Shown here: piece by piece, positions 21,917-30,609 of the stretch | Position numbering within the stretch: position 1 is the first letter of the stretch | Layout: each line of letters opens with the position of its first letter | Source of the DNA: an uncultured Coriobacteriaceae bacterium | GTDB taxonomy: Bacteria; Actinomycetota; Coriobacteriia; Coriobacteriales; Coriobacteriaceae | Direction of reading: 5' to 3' | NCBI GenBank assembly: GCA_944319885.1 | Contig: CALUFC010000001.1 | Location: 462,979 to 526,978 of the forward strand | DNA length: 64,000 bases | The notes under the pieces: model-generated | Databases searched by the model: none | What the model saw: only the letters and a program-made list of their open reading frames with translations | What the model was told of the DNA's origin: nothing | Position numbers and translations under genes: made by a program

Positions 21917-22092
21917 GCGGAAACGCCGCCGATCACGAACGCCATGGCCACGATCGACAGGCCGAACGCCATGGCAATGCCCAGGTTGCCCAGGACGCTG
22001 CCGGCGATGGCGGCGCTGCCGCAGCCGAAGAACGTGAGAACGAACGTGCCGAATGCCTCGGCGATGTACTTCTTGCTCTGCCGCGGAATCGC
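21917..22092 (-). pseudogene. aquaporin (MIP family) remnant
   Basis: Directly after the LysR stop, in the same frame, about 57 codons encode a typical aquaporin first third: KKYIAEAFGTFVLTFFGCGS, then a helix with LGIAMAFGLSIVAMAFVIGG and VS. Functional MIP channels continue with an SGxHxNPAV loop and four more helices; here the frame runs into the terminator at 21863-21892 instead. No start codon with a ribosome binding site precedes it. It is a gene decayed by deletion, with both the start and the last two thirds missing. Confidence 0.75.
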
Positions 22093-22998
22093 TTACTGGA
22101 AGAGCGTGTCGACGCGCAGTACCGTGCCGATGGAGCCCTCGAGCGCTCGGTACGCGTCTGATTTGGCGCCTTTGAGCGTGACGAGCTGGATGGGGATCGT
22201 CACCGGCGTCTTCTCGATGAGCGGGATGTTGCTGACGGTTTGATGCATGCCGGCCAAAGAGGGCAGGTACGCGGCGAAGCAGGTTGCCTGATTTCTCACC
22301 ATCGCGTCATGCGAGAAGCCGTCGCAGCGAATGATGCGCTCCTGGGGCGCATGGCCGTGCTCGCGGAACGCCTTGTTGATCGACGCGATCATGTATTCGA
22401 ACCACGGCGAGGAAAGCAGGGGATACTGCTCGATATCGGCGATGCTCACGGCCGACCGTGTGGCGAGCGGATGCTCGGATGCTACGACCACGCCCGCCGG
22501 GACCGTGCCGATGCCCACCGTGTCGGTATCGGGTGCGGTGTATTCGCCCAGCACGCAGGCCGCCCCCACCGATCCGGCGCGCAGGGCGTCGAAGGCCTCG
22601 GTAGCAGGTGCCAGCACGATATCGACGGTGATGCCCAGGCGCTTGCCCAGAAACGCCGAGAGGCTGTCGAGGATGCGCCTGTACTCCTTGAACGGCGGGG
22701 AGGAGAGCGCGATGAGGAGGTAGTTCTCGGATGCGTTGTCGGAGGCGGTATCGACGAAGTCCTGCAGGTTGTTGAAGCTGCCGAGTGCCGTGCTCGCGCG
22801 CCGGAAGAAGACCTCGCCAAAGACCGTGGGGCGAACGCCATGGTTGCCGCGGACAAGCAGCGGGTGGCCGATTTCGCGTTCGAGTTCGGAAAGCGCCTTC
22901 GACACCGCTTGAACGGTGACAAACTGCTCCTTCGCGGCCGCCGAGAGCGATCCTCCCTTGACGGCTGAAACGAAATAACGAATCTGCCGGATGTCCAT
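22093..22998 (-). CDS. LysR-family transcriptional regulator
   Basis: 301 residues. The N-terminal winged helix-turn-helix is IRYFVSAVKGGSLSAAAKEQFVTV with QAVSKALSELEREIG, followed by a periplasmic-binding-like effector domain from about residue 90. ATG 22998 follows AAAAAGGTGAG; a longer in-frame extension to 23310 is not LysR-like. The regulated genes are not obvious: downstream is only the aquaporin remnant, which may be its former target, and upstream is a divergent small gene of unknown function. Confidence 0.9.
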   Translation of the reverse strand: MDIRQIRYFVSAVKGGSLSAAAKEQFVTVQAVSKALSELEREIGHPLLVRGNHGVRPTVFGEVFFRRASTALGSFNNLQDFVDTASDNASENYLLIALSSPPFKEYRRILDSLSAFLGKRLGITVDIVLAPATEAFDALRAGSVGAACVLGEYTAPDTDTVGIGTVPAGVVVASEHPLATRSAVSIADIEQYPLLSSPWFEYMIASINKAFREHGHAPQERIIRCDGFSHDAMVRNQATCFAAYLPSLAGMHQTVSNIPLIEKTPVTIPIQLVTLKGAKSDAYRALEGSIGTVLRVDTLFQ

Positions 22999-23260
22999 GC
23001 TCACCTTTTTCGTGTAATCGTCCATGCCTGAACGGCATACATAGCAATAATATGCAGATGGGGAATGTGATTTTGCATTCACGCGGGCGTTCAACTGCAG
23101 GTTAAGTCGTGGTGCGGGCGCATCGCGCCGCCTGTTTCTTGCATTATCCTGCGCAATCACGATATTCGGTGAATAAAAGCCATCGAGGTTGCATGGCATT
23201 GCATGAACTAAGATTTGAATACCGTTTGCGCCATGACGATAAGGGACGGGAGGCCACCCC

Positions 23261-23674
23261 ATGTACGATAACTCGCTTGCATTGATGCATGCGATGCGCG
23301 AGGCGGGCATCGATTATCGCAGCGATACGCCCGAAGACGACGAGAACCTCATCGACACGGTTCGCGTGGGGTGGATGGGCAAGCACCTGCCCCGCTGCGT
23401 GCTGGCGTTTCGCATCAACGATCGCGGCGCGCACCTCGAGGCATCGCTTGGCGATATCGCGCCTGCGGCCCGTTCGGCGGCGCTCGAGCTCGTCAATGCG
23501 CTGAACGGCGAGTATCGCTGGATGAAGTTTGCGGTCGAAGAAGGCGGTGCGCTCGTGTGCACATCGGACATCTTCATGGTGCCCGAGGTTGCCGGGCTCT
23601 TTGGCATCGCGGGCATGGGCCGGATGTTCGACACGCTCGACGAGGTGTACCCGCGCCTCGCCGAGGTGCTGTGA
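23261..23674 (+). CDS. YbjN-like hypothetical protein
   Basis: 137 residues, no signal peptide or membrane helix. The pattern of an N-terminal helix, antiparallel strands (RCVLAFRINDRGAHLEASLG) and a C-terminal helical half (ALELVNALNGEYRWMKF, later GLFGIAGMGRMFDTLDEVYP) resembles YbjN/type III-chaperone-fold proteins, but this is a weak structural impression. The ATG has GGGAGG seven bases upstream. It is divergent from the LysR gene with a 262-base region between. Function unknown. Confidence 0.6.
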   Translation: MYDNSLALMHAMREAGIDYRSDTPEDDENLIDTVRVGWMGKHLPRCVLAFRINDRGAHLEASLGDIAPAARSAALELVNALNGEYRWMKFAVEEGGALVCTSDIFMVPEVAGLFGIAGMGRMFDTLDEVYPRLAEVL

Positions 23675-23847
23675 CGCGCGCGGTGCCGTGCTGTGTGATT
23701 CTCGGAAAATCATGCGCCGTTCTGCTTGCCAGCGCATGCGCTCAGTATCATAGAGGCGCTTGAAAGGGCCGAAGCTACCGGCAGTCGGTTCACGCGGGCC
23801 GCGATTCCCGTTTACGCCGTTTCGACTGGATGATGGGATGGGATGAC

Positions 23848-24714
23848 ATGATCAAGCTCTTTGCCTGCGACCTCGACGGAACCTTGCTCAACGCGTTCCA
23901 CGATACCGACCGCGTGATCTTGCGTGCGGTGCGCAAAATCGCCGCATCGGGGGCGCATATCGCCATCGCGACCGGGCGGACCATGGCCTCGTCGCACGAC
24001 CACGGCTTCCAAGGCGCCCCGGTCGAGCTGCTTGGCTCCAACGCCTCGATCATTCGCGACAGCACCGGGCGCGTGCTGAAAACGTTTCCCCTGGACAAGG
24101 CGGTGCTCGAGGACCTGCTCCGCGCGTTTCCTGATGTCTGCTTTGAGTGCGTGGCACCGGACGGCACGTTTGCCACGGGCACGCCCGAAGCGCTCGACAA
24201 GGGGTTCAAGGGCGATAACCTCTTCGTGCGCATCGCCATGCGCGGCATGCGCACGGTGCGCGGGAACACGATGACGCGCCACGAGGTTGCGTTCGGCCAG
24301 ACGCCCGCACAGGTGCTCGCGCATGAGATCTGCAAGATCAACTGCCGCGTGCCCGATGAGGGACGCCGCCGCGAGCTGTCCGCGTACATCGCCGAGCACC
24401 AGGACACGCTTGTCGATGCACCGTTTGATCCCGTGATGTTCGAGATTACCGCGCGGGGCGTGAACAAGGGTTCAGGCGTGGCGTGGCTCGCTGAGCACTA
24501 TGGTTACACCGAGGACGAGGTCGCCGTGTACGGCGACGGCGGCAACGATATCGCGATGCTCGAGCGGTTCGAGCACGCCTATGCCACAAAGGGCGCGAGC
24601 GAGGCGGCCAAGCGCGCTGCCGGCACCGTGATCGGCAGCTGTGCCTTCCACGCGGTGCCGCGCCATATGCTCAAGACCTTGAAAAACCAGCGCGCCTATA
24701 CGCAGGTGGGGTAA
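23848..24714 (+). CDS. Cof-type HAD-IIB phosphatase
   Basis: Haloacid dehalogenase-superfamily sugar-phosphate or nucleotide phosphatase of 288 residues. Motif I is ACDLDGTLL with the nucleophile Asp, motif II is IATGRT, and motifs III/IV include KGSGVAWLAEHYG (here NKGSGVAW) and GDGGNDIAMLE. A C2-type cap domain lies between. The start at ATG 23848 puts motif I at residue 6; ATG 23830 is an alternative. The substrate is not predictable. It is convergent with the AmrS gene, 17 bases between stops. Confidence 0.88.
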   Translation: MIKLFACDLDGTLLNAFHDTDRVILRAVRKIAASGAHIAIATGRTMASSHDHGFQGAPVELLGSNASIIRDSTGRVLKTFPLDKAVLEDLLRAFPDVCFECVAPDGTFATGTPEALDKGFKGDNLFVRIAMRGMRTVRGNTMTRHEVAFGQTPAQVLAHEICKINCRVPDEGRRRELSAYIAEHQDTLVDAPFDPVMFEITARGVNKGSGVAWLAEHYGYTEDEVAVYGDGGNDIAMLERFEHAYATKGASEAAKRAAGTVIGSCAFHAVPRHMLKTLKNQRAYTQVG

Positions 24715-24731
24715 ACGAGCGGCCAGGCATC

Positions 24732-25616
24732 CTAGCAGTTGCCGCAGCGCACATGGGCGAGGTGGCGTCGCGCGACGTCGGCGAGGTGGTAGACCTGCTG
24801 TACGGGTGTGGCGTCATGGGTTGCCATGCGCCAGCGCGGGAAGAACCGCGTGAGGTGGTAGGTGATGGCGGGGTCGAGCGCGGCGAGCCAGCGCGCGGCG
24901 GCATCGATGGTGTCGTCGTGGTCGGTCATGCCGGGGACGATGAGGGTCGTGACCTCAAGATGGCAGGTGGGGCACGCGGCGAGTAGCTCGATCGCGCGCT
25001 GTACGGCGGCGTAGCTGTGCGGGCCGGCACCGAGGTCGCGATAGATGTTCGCGCCGCTTGTATCGCCGGCGTCGAAGCCCTTGAGGTCGATGTTCGCTGC
25101 ATCGATGAGCGGCGCGAGCGTTCGGATGACATGCTCCTCGGCCACGCCGTTTGAAACGAGGACGTTCACGAGTCCCGCCTCGTGCGCCAGCTCCGCGCAA
25201 TCGCGCACGTACTCCCAGCCCACCAGCGGCTCGTTATAGGTATAGGCAATGCCCGCCACGCGGGGGTCCTCGCGGTGCAGCTCGTCTGCCATGCGCACGA
25301 GCTCATCCGGTACGATCTCGCGCCAGGGCACATCGCGCGCTCCCGCCTGTGCGATCTCGTGGTTCTGGCAAAACGGGCAGGCGAGGTTGCAGCCATAGCT
25401 TCCCACCGAGAGCACCAGGCTCCCCGGCATAAAGCGGGCAAGCGGCTTTTTCTCAACGGGGTCGAGCGCCAGCGAGGTGATGCGGCCATACTGCTCGGCA
25501 ACCACCTTGCCCGCGATGTTGCGCCGTGCGCGGCACCGACCACGCTGGCCTGCGGCAAGCTGGCAATGGTGGGAACAGGTACGGCAGGTAACGTGCGCTG
25601 TCGTGTGCCTCGGCAT
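24732..25616 (-). CDS. amrS: AmmeMemoRadiSam system radical SAM enzyme
   Basis: Radical SAM protein of 294 residues. The cluster-binding motif is GCNLACPFCQNHEIA (CxxxCxxC), preceded by a zinc-finger-like N-terminus CRTCSHHCQL with a later Cys. The pattern matches AmrS, related to pyruvate-formate-lyase-activating enzymes. The reaction is not established in general; family members occur with AMMECR1 and Memo proteins. ATG 25616 is preferred, as AGGAGG lies eight bases upstream; GTG/ATG at 25625/25622 are too close to it. The ribosome binding site overlaps the stop of the Memo-AMMECR1 gene, so the two are an operon. Confidence 0.92.
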   Translation of the reverse strand: MPRHTTAHVTCRTCSHHCQLAAGQRGRCRARRNIAGKVVAEQYGRITSLALDPVEKKPLARFMPGSLVLSVGSYGCNLACPFCQNHEIAQAGARDVPWREIVPDELVRMADELHREDPRVAGIAYTYNEPLVGWEYVRDCAELAHEAGLVNVLVSNGVAEEHVIRTLAPLIDAANIDLKGFDAGDTSGANIYRDLGAGPHSYAAVQRAIELLAACPTCHLEVTTLIVPGMTDHDDTIDAAARWLAALDPAITYHLTRFFPRWRMATHDATPVQQVYHLADVARRHLAHVRCGNC

Positions 25617-25628
25617 GGGCATCACCTC

Positions 25629-27119
25629 CTACAGGTGCCGGGTGACGGTGAAGCGCTCGAGCGTTACCTCATCGTGGGCAAGGTCGATGCGTCCTTTCTG
25701 CGCGGCGATGCGGAGCTGCTTCTCGACGGTATCCACGCCGTCGAGGTCGGGGAGCAGCAGGCCACGCCGTCCGTCGGATGTGCTTACGATAACGCCGTAC
25801 CGTGCGGGATCGAGTGCTTCGAGCCCTGGTATGCGTTCGGGTGTTGAGAGCACATCGACATCGTAGACAAGCTCACCGAGCTCATCGGAGCTCACCGCGT
25901 CGAAGCGCGGGTCATGGCAGCCGGCGCTGATCGCGTTGGCGCAGATTTCCTCGGCAAGGGTGGCTCGCGTGGGCGAAATCGTGCCGATGCAGCCTCGCAG
26001 CTGGCCGTCCTTTTTGAGGGAAACGAACGCGCCTGAGCGGGTGGAGAAGAGCTCGCGAGGAAGGCGTTTGGCAAGGGTGGCGGGCAGATCGCGGGCGGGA
26101 TCGGTGGCGCGTCCTTCGAGGATAAAGCGCTCGAGCGAGAACCGAGCGAGCGCAACCCACGGGCTTTCCTGGGCTCGTAGCGTTTTCAGCTCATGCTCAT
26201 GATGCGCAATGTACTGCTCGCCGAAGGCACGGGACTCATCCGATGCGGCGCCGCCTGTTGGCGTGAATGCCGCAATGCCGTAGCCAACGCCAAACGGCCC
26301 CTCGTGGCTCAGGAGCTCTGCATGCACGGGCGTGCGGTCGAGTGCGCCCGCCATGATGTAAAACGATCTCAAGCCGCATTCCGCTGCGCGCTCTGCCAGG
26401 CTTGGGTCGCAGGTGAGCAGCTTGAGAAAATCGCCCGAGGCAAAGGCGTTGCATGTGAGCGCGTCGAACGCGGGGCCCTCGGGTGCGAAGCCATAGGGGC
26501 CGTCCTCAGCGAGCTTGTGTGATAGATCGCCCGACGCAACATAGACCATGCGACGCCCCAAGGCATCTGCGGCGTCGCGTATGATCTGGCCCAGACGATA
26601 GTGCACGATGGGCGAGAGACCCGAGATACCTAGACGCACGATGGGGCAGGGGAGGTGCGGCAGCTTGCGCAAGCGCGGGGTTGCGACGGTATTCGCGTGC
26701 TCGTTGTCTGCCTGCTCACGATACCCAGCCTCGATGAAGTGGAGCGGCAAAAGCACGCCCCAGTCGAGTTCGCGGTCGCGCTCGCCCAGCGTGCCGGCGG
26801 GGATGTCTGCCGCGTCGGCGCGGCGACATATCTCGGAAACAAGCTGCTCATCATAATCAACCGAGCATCCTGTTTGCGGCGCGCCGAATTGCGTGAACGT
26901 CCCGCGTGCGCCTGCGCCGGGCGCGATGTGGAGGTAGTCGGCATACATGACGGTGTGTGGGCTCGAGATCACGATGACATCCGGTTCGAGCGCGGCAATG
27001 CGCCGCCCTACCTCGGCATACGCATCGATCGTGGCCTGGATGCCTCGTTCGCGGCCATGTCCAACCTCGGGGATGATGAGCGGCGGATGCGGGACGGCAA
27101 AAGCAGCAATAACGGGCAT
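25629..27119 (-). CDS. AmmeMemoRadiSam protein: Memo-AMMECR1 fusion
   Basis: One 496-residue polypeptide with two family domains. Residues 1 to about 270 resemble class III extradiol dioxygenase/Memo proteins: AFAVPHPPLIIPEVG near the N-terminus, then VISSPHTVMYADY and VASGDLSHKLAEDGPYGF with conserved His and Asp. Residues about 310-490 are an AMMECR1 domain (GAFVSLKKDGQLRGCIGTI). The start at ATG 27119 is backed by GGGGAGG. The AmrS gene follows immediately. The Memo domain could be a metal-dependent oxygenase, but its substrate is unknown. The fusion supports physical cooperation of the two parts with the radical SAM enzyme. Confidence 0.92.
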   Translation of the reverse strand: MPVIAAFAVPHPPLIIPEVGHGRERGIQATIDAYAEVGRRIAALEPDVIVISSPHTVMYADYLHIAPGAGARGTFTQFGAPQTGCSVDYDEQLVSEICRRADAADIPAGTLGERDRELDWGVLLPLHFIEAGYREQADNEHANTVATPRLRKLPHLPCPIVRLGISGLSPIVHYRLGQIIRDAADALGRRMVYVASGDLSHKLAEDGPYGFAPEGPAFDALTCNAFASGDFLKLLTCDPSLAERAAECGLRSFYIMAGALDRTPVHAELLSHEGPFGVGYGIAAFTPTGGAASDESRAFGEQYIAHHEHELKTLRAQESPWVALARFSLERFILEGRATDPARDLPATLAKRLPRELFSTRSGAFVSLKKDGQLRGCIGTISPTRATLAEEICANAISAGCHDPRFDAVSSDELGELVYDVDVLSTPERIPGLEALDPARYGVIVSTSDGRRGLLLPDLDGVDTVEKQLRIAAQKGRIDLAHDEVTLERFTVTRHL

Positions 27120-27827
27120 GGCAACCTCCCCAAAGCATGAATGCCTGCCAAAGCGAGCGGGCCCAGCCGAGCAAACCGCCTCGCTACCGTTAGTTGTTCC
27201 CGCACCGCGCGCGGATGATTCGCGGTATTGCTGCTGTGGGCGGATGTGCTTGCTGGCTACCATCGAGGTACGCGGTGTGTGCCGCACCGCGCTCACTTGT
27301 GTTGCGCTTTCGTATATGGCGGTGCGGCAACTTGCTTAAACACATCTACGCCAAGCTCGAGGTCCACTCGCATCAGGAGCTTCTCGATTTGGTTGAAGGC
27401 GCAGGCGATTAGCGGCGCTTCGTGCGCGCACGCGATGCGCCCCAAACACCTCGGGCCGTTTGGCGCGCGCCGCATAACCAGATGGTGTCAAAGTGACCAT
27501 TAAGAGCCTTGTTTTGGGGCTCTTAATGGTCACTTTGACACTATTTAGCGTGATGGGCGGCGGGTGCGCGGATGCCGAGATGCAGGCATGACGCGTACGC
27601 CGGGAGCGGGCGCATCGGCATGCGTTTACGTGTTCCATCTGCGCACGAGCTGCTTATCGGAATGAAGCGAGCGCGGCTGCAGTCAAAAATGAGCAACATG
27701 AGAAGGATAAGATGCGCATGTTTGGGATATGATGTCAAATAATTAATGAAGTTATCTATTTCGGCTGCGTTCCTGTCGAAATCGATGCTGCTCGAAAGCC
27801 GCGCCGCTCAGGAAGGCATTGGGATAT
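27120..27827. other. 708-base intergenic region with palindromic repeat
   Basis: Separates the divergent Memo-AMMECR1 and MarR genes. Apart from the long palindrome at 27486-27542 and its downstream homologous segment (to about 27596), I see no gene with a convincing ribosome binding site. The half nearest marR (about 27640-27780) is AT-rich and likely holds its promoter. Confidence 0.6.
27486..27542. repeat. long palindromic hairpin, copy 1
   Basis: Perfect 24-bp inverted repeat (27486-27509 and 27519-27542) with the 9-nt loop TTGTTTTGG. The stem contains GTGACCATTAAGAGCC. About 50 bases downstream are also shared with copy 2 at 37313-37375, including the string GCGGATGCCGAGATGC, so the repeated unit is longer than the hairpin. 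Confidence 0.9.
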
Positions 27828-28298
27828 ATGGATTACGAGGAAGCTGCTCGTAAACTGATTGTGTACTCGCAGGGCCTCGCGAAGGGATCGCTTGGTACCG
27901 CCCGCTCGTTGGCGGTGGGGGAGGCTCCCGTGCTGCAGTACCTCTCGGACAAGGGCAAGGAGATGAATCCGTCCGCACTTGCCGACCGCTTGGGTTATAC
28001 GCGTCCCCGCATGACGAGAATCCTCGATTCGCTTGTTGCCAAAGGCTATGTTTCGCGGCGAAACGACGAGCACGATCGTCGCAAGGTGCTCGTGTGCGCA
28101 ACCGAGAAAGGCATCGAGCATGCGAAGCGCTCGGGCGACAACAGCGTCACGGCGGTTGCGGCGCAGCTCTCGGCGCTCGGTTCCGATAGCGCCGCCGAGC
28201 TTGTGAGCGTGCTTGAGAAGGCATATAGCATCACCTACGATCGCGAGGATGTTGTTAACACCAAGAATAGGAAAAAGAAGAAGGGTACGCGTTCGTAG
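27828..28298 (+). CDS. MarR-family transcriptional regulator
   Basis: 156 residues with a central winged helix: MNPSALADRLGYTRPRMTRI for the recognition helix and the wing RRNDEHDRRKVLVCATEKG, a typical MarR signature. A basic C-terminus (KNRKKKKGTRS) is unusual. I chose ATG 27828 (GGAAGG upstream); a TTG at 27819 is an alternative. It lies 289 bases upstream of the PTS operon in the same direction and is separated from it by a terminator-like hairpin. It is a good candidate for control of that operon, although family members often act on their own promoter. Confidence 0.85.
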   Translation: MDYEEAARKLIVYSQGLAKGSLGTARSLAVGEAPVLQYLSDKGKEMNPSALADRLGYTRPRMTRILDSLVAKGYVSRRNDEHDRRKVLVCATEKGIEHAKRSGDNSVTAVAAQLSALGSDSAAELVSVLEKAYSITYDREDVVNTKNRKKKKGTRS

Positions 28299-28351
28299 CG
28301 ACAAGGCGAACGGGGCCGCTGAAATCACTGAAACGATAATGATTTCGTTCT

Positions 28352-28395
28352 ATACGAGGTAGATTGCAAAGAAATGCACATCTACCTCGTATTTT
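28352..28395 (+). terminator. hairpin downstream of marR
   Basis: 13-bp perfect stem (28352-28364 and 28380-28392) with further pairing in the loop (TGCA/TGCA), followed by TTTG. It probably ends the MarR transcript 54 bases after its stop. Confidence 0.65.
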
Positions 28396-28440
28396 GTTAC
28401 TGCTTCCCCGGACACTTGTAGGTAATGAACGAAATAGTTG

Positions 28441-28472
28441 CTACCGTTAACGGAATAACACCTACCGTTCAC
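28441..28472 (+). promoter_or_regulatory. two direct repeats upstream of the PTS operon
   Basis: CTACCGTTAAC at 28441 and CTACCGTTCAC at 28462 lie 21 bases apart, two helical turns, on the same face of the DNA. Downstream, GATAAT (28505-28510) could be a -10 box for the EIIA gene at 28588. Direct repeats at this spacing suggest an activator or MarR-type site; function is inferred. Confidence 0.4.
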
Positions 28473-28587
28473 CCGCAACATCGAGCTCCTGAGATAGTTA
28501 ATAGTGATAATTATTTCAGCAACAAGATGGAACGTGTTCCAGTTACATGGAGGAGCTGCGGGAACGCGTTTCAGAAAGGGGAGAGGT

Positions 28588-29019
28588 ATGCGGTATCTGG
28601 TTTTGGTGAGCCATGGGACGCTCGCCCAAGGCGTCCACAGCGTCCTCAAGATGCTTGCGGGAGACAACCCGAACATCTTGAGCACGAGCCTTGAGGACGG
28701 TATGGGTGCAGACGAGTTTGTGGCTCGATTCGGCGATGTCATCAAGGGCATCGATGCCGAGGATGAGGTGCTGCTGCTCGGCGATATCGTCGGGGGGTCA
28801 CCGCTTACCAACGCTATGAACGTCCTTGCTGAGCGCGGGCTGCTGGCTCATGCCACCGTGTTTGGCGGCGTCAACCTTCCCATGGCGATGATCGCCGCGA
28901 TGCAGCTTCAGAGCGCCGACATCGATGGCCTGAAGCAGATGATGCTCACTGAGGCCCACGATGGCGCTCGCGAGATCGTGATCGACTCGGCAGAAGACGA
29001 GGACGACGAGGATCTCTAA
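28588..29019 (+). CDS. PTS mannose/fructose-class EIIA
   Basis: Phosphoryl carrier of a mannose-class (EII-Man) phosphotransferase system. 143 residues. The active-site histidine is in LVLVSHGTLAQG near residue 9, and the fold region is LLLGDIVGGSPLTNA. It accepts phosphate from HPr and passes it to the EIIB protein encoded next. The C-terminus is very acidic (EDEDDEDL). ATG 28588 has AAAGGGGAGAGG upstream. First gene of an EIIA-B-C-D cluster. Confidence 0.93.
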   Translation: MRYLVLVSHGTLAQGVHSVLKMLAGDNPNILSTSLEDGMGADEFVARFGDVIKGIDAEDEVLLLGDIVGGSPLTNAMNVLAERGLLAHATVFGGVNLPMAMIAAMQLQSADIDGLKQMMLTEAHDGAREIVIDSAEDEDDEDL

Positions 29020-29151
29020 CGGTGTGCACGGCGCTGCCGGCGGCCCCCTACCTCCGTCGTTGGCAGTACATGTGAGGCTCCGCGCGTTTGGAGATGCGCG
29101 CGGGGCAAGAAGGCTAAACGGCACCGAGGTGCCGAGGAGAAAGGAAGCAAC

Positions 29152-29646
29152 ATGATCACATTCGTACGTATCGACGACCGCATGATTCACGGTCAGACCG
29201 TCACGCGCTGGGCGGTGGAGTATCCGTGCGACGGCATCATCGCCGTCAACGACGCCGCGGCGTCGAACCCGGTGCTCAAGAGTGCTTACAAGAGCGCCGC
29301 GCCGGACAAGAAGACCTTCGTGTGGACCATGGAGCACTTCAAGGAGAAGGCGGATACGGTCCTTGCCAGCAAGAGTCGCTACTTCCTCATCACGAAGAAC
29401 CCAGTTGACATGGCGGAGATTCTTGTGAGCTTCGGGTTCGTGCCGAGCGATGTCAAGAAGGTCATCGTGGGCCCCTGCAACGATCGCCCCGGTGCCGTGA
29501 AGATCGGCAACAACCAGTCCATCACCCAGGAAGAGGCCCAGGCGCTCGAGGACATCTCGAAGGCGGGCTACGAGGTCGAGTTCCGCCTCATCCCCGATAA
29601 GCCCGTGGGTCCCTGGGAGAAGTTTCGCGGTCAGTTTGGGTTCTAG
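29152..29646 (+). CDS. PTS mannose/fructose-class EIIB
   Basis: 164-residue soluble phosphotransfer subunit. The phosphorylated histidine is in VRIDDRMIHGQ (His13), the hallmark of the mannose-class EIIB. It transfers phosphate to sugar bound by EIIC-EIID. The ribosome binding site is GAGGAGAAAGGAAG. It is second in the operon, 132 bases after EIIA. Confidence 0.95.
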   Translation: MITFVRIDDRMIHGQTVTRWAVEYPCDGIIAVNDAAASNPVLKSAYKSAAPDKKTFVWTMEHFKEKADTVLASKSRYFLITKNPVDMAEILVSFGFVPSDVKKVIVGPCNDRPGAVKIGNNQSITQEEAQALEDISKAGYEVEFRLIPDKPVGPWEKFRGQFGF

Positions 29647-29748
29647 GCCCTCGCATGCGTTCAACTCTCGCGCCGGCACGATGGCGGCGCAGAGGGTGGA
29701 CATAAGCAAGCGCCTCGGAAACGAGGCGAAAGGAGAAAGGTGGTAAGC

Positions 29749-30609
29749 ATGACAGTCAACGTTTTTCAGGCGGCGTTACTCGGCTTGTTCGCCTGCCTGG
29801 CATCGATGCCGGGCCTGGGCGGCACGTCCGTGGGTAACTACACGCTCGGTCGACCCCTTGTTGCCGGTTTGGTCGTTGGTATCATCCTGGGCGATGTGAC
29901 GCTGGGCATTATCGTTGGCGCAGCGATCCAGGTGGTCTACATCGCGCTGGTGACCCCCGGCGGAACCGTCTCCGCCGATGTACGCGCGGCGTGCTATATC
30001 GGCATTCCGCTGGCCATGATGGCAATCAGCGCGCAGGGGCTCGATCCCATGAGCGCCGATGCCGCGGCTCTCGCGACGACGCTCGGTGCCACCTGCGGCA
30101 CCCTTGGCGCCATCCTGTTCTATGGCACCGCGACCATCAACCTGGTGTGGCAGAGCATCGGCTGGAAGGCGCTCGAGAAGGGCGATACCCACAAGCTGTA
30201 TCTCGTTGATATGGTGCTGCCCTGGATCTCGCACATCATCTGCTCGTTCATCCCGACGTTCGTGATCGTCTACTTCGGCCAGGGCATGGTCGACGTGATC
30301 ATGAGCAGCCTCCCCATGGACGGCCTGCCCATGAAGACGCTCTTCGCCGTGGGCTCGCTCCTTCCCTGCGTTGGTATCGCTATCCTGCTCAAGCAGGTCA
30401 TCGCCAAGCCGACCGACTTTTTGACGTTCTTCTTCGGGTTCACGCTCGCTGCCGTGATGGGCTGCAACCTGATCGCGTGCTCCGCTATCGCGTGCTTCTT
30501 CGCGCTCATCAACTTCGAGCTCTCCACCATTAAGAGCAAGCTGGCACATGTGGGAACCGCCGGTTCCATCACCTCGGGCTACGACGACGATGATGAGGAG
30601 GACATCTAA
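29749..30609 (+). CDS. PTS mannose/fructose-class EIIC
   Basis: Integral membrane sugar channel subunit, 286 residues, with several hydrophobic helices and the family motif LGGTSVGNYTLGRPLVAGLV near the N-terminus. A cytoplasmic acidic C-terminus (DDDDEEDI) ends the protein. ATG 29749 is chosen, with AGGAGAAAGGTGG upstream; GTG 29740 lies inside the ribosome binding site. The stop overlaps the EIID start (TAATG), implying translational coupling. Confidence 0.94.
   Translation: MTVNVFQAALLGLFACLASMPGLGGTSVGNYTLGRPLVAGLVVGIILGDVTLGIIVGAAIQVVYIALVTPGGTVSADVRAACYIGIPLAMMAISAQGLDPMSADAAALATTLGATCGTLGAILFYGTATINLVWQSIGWKALEKGDTHKLYLVDMVLPWISHIICSFIPTFVIVYFGQGMVDVIMSSLPMDGLPMKTLFAVGSLLPCVGIAILLKQVIAKPTDFLTFFFGFTLAAVMGCNLIACSAIACFFALINFELSTIKSKLAHVGTAGSITSGYDDDDEEDI

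Noticed and set aside
27486..27542. Palindrome copies interpreted as simple Rho-independent terminators
   Set aside because: No U-tract, and copy 1 lies between divergent starts, where no transcript ends.
27336..27638. Minus-strand frames over palindrome copies 1 and 2 reading the same short peptide
   Set aside because: The shared peptide arises because the palindrome itself is repeated; no ribosome binding site or codon bias supports translation.
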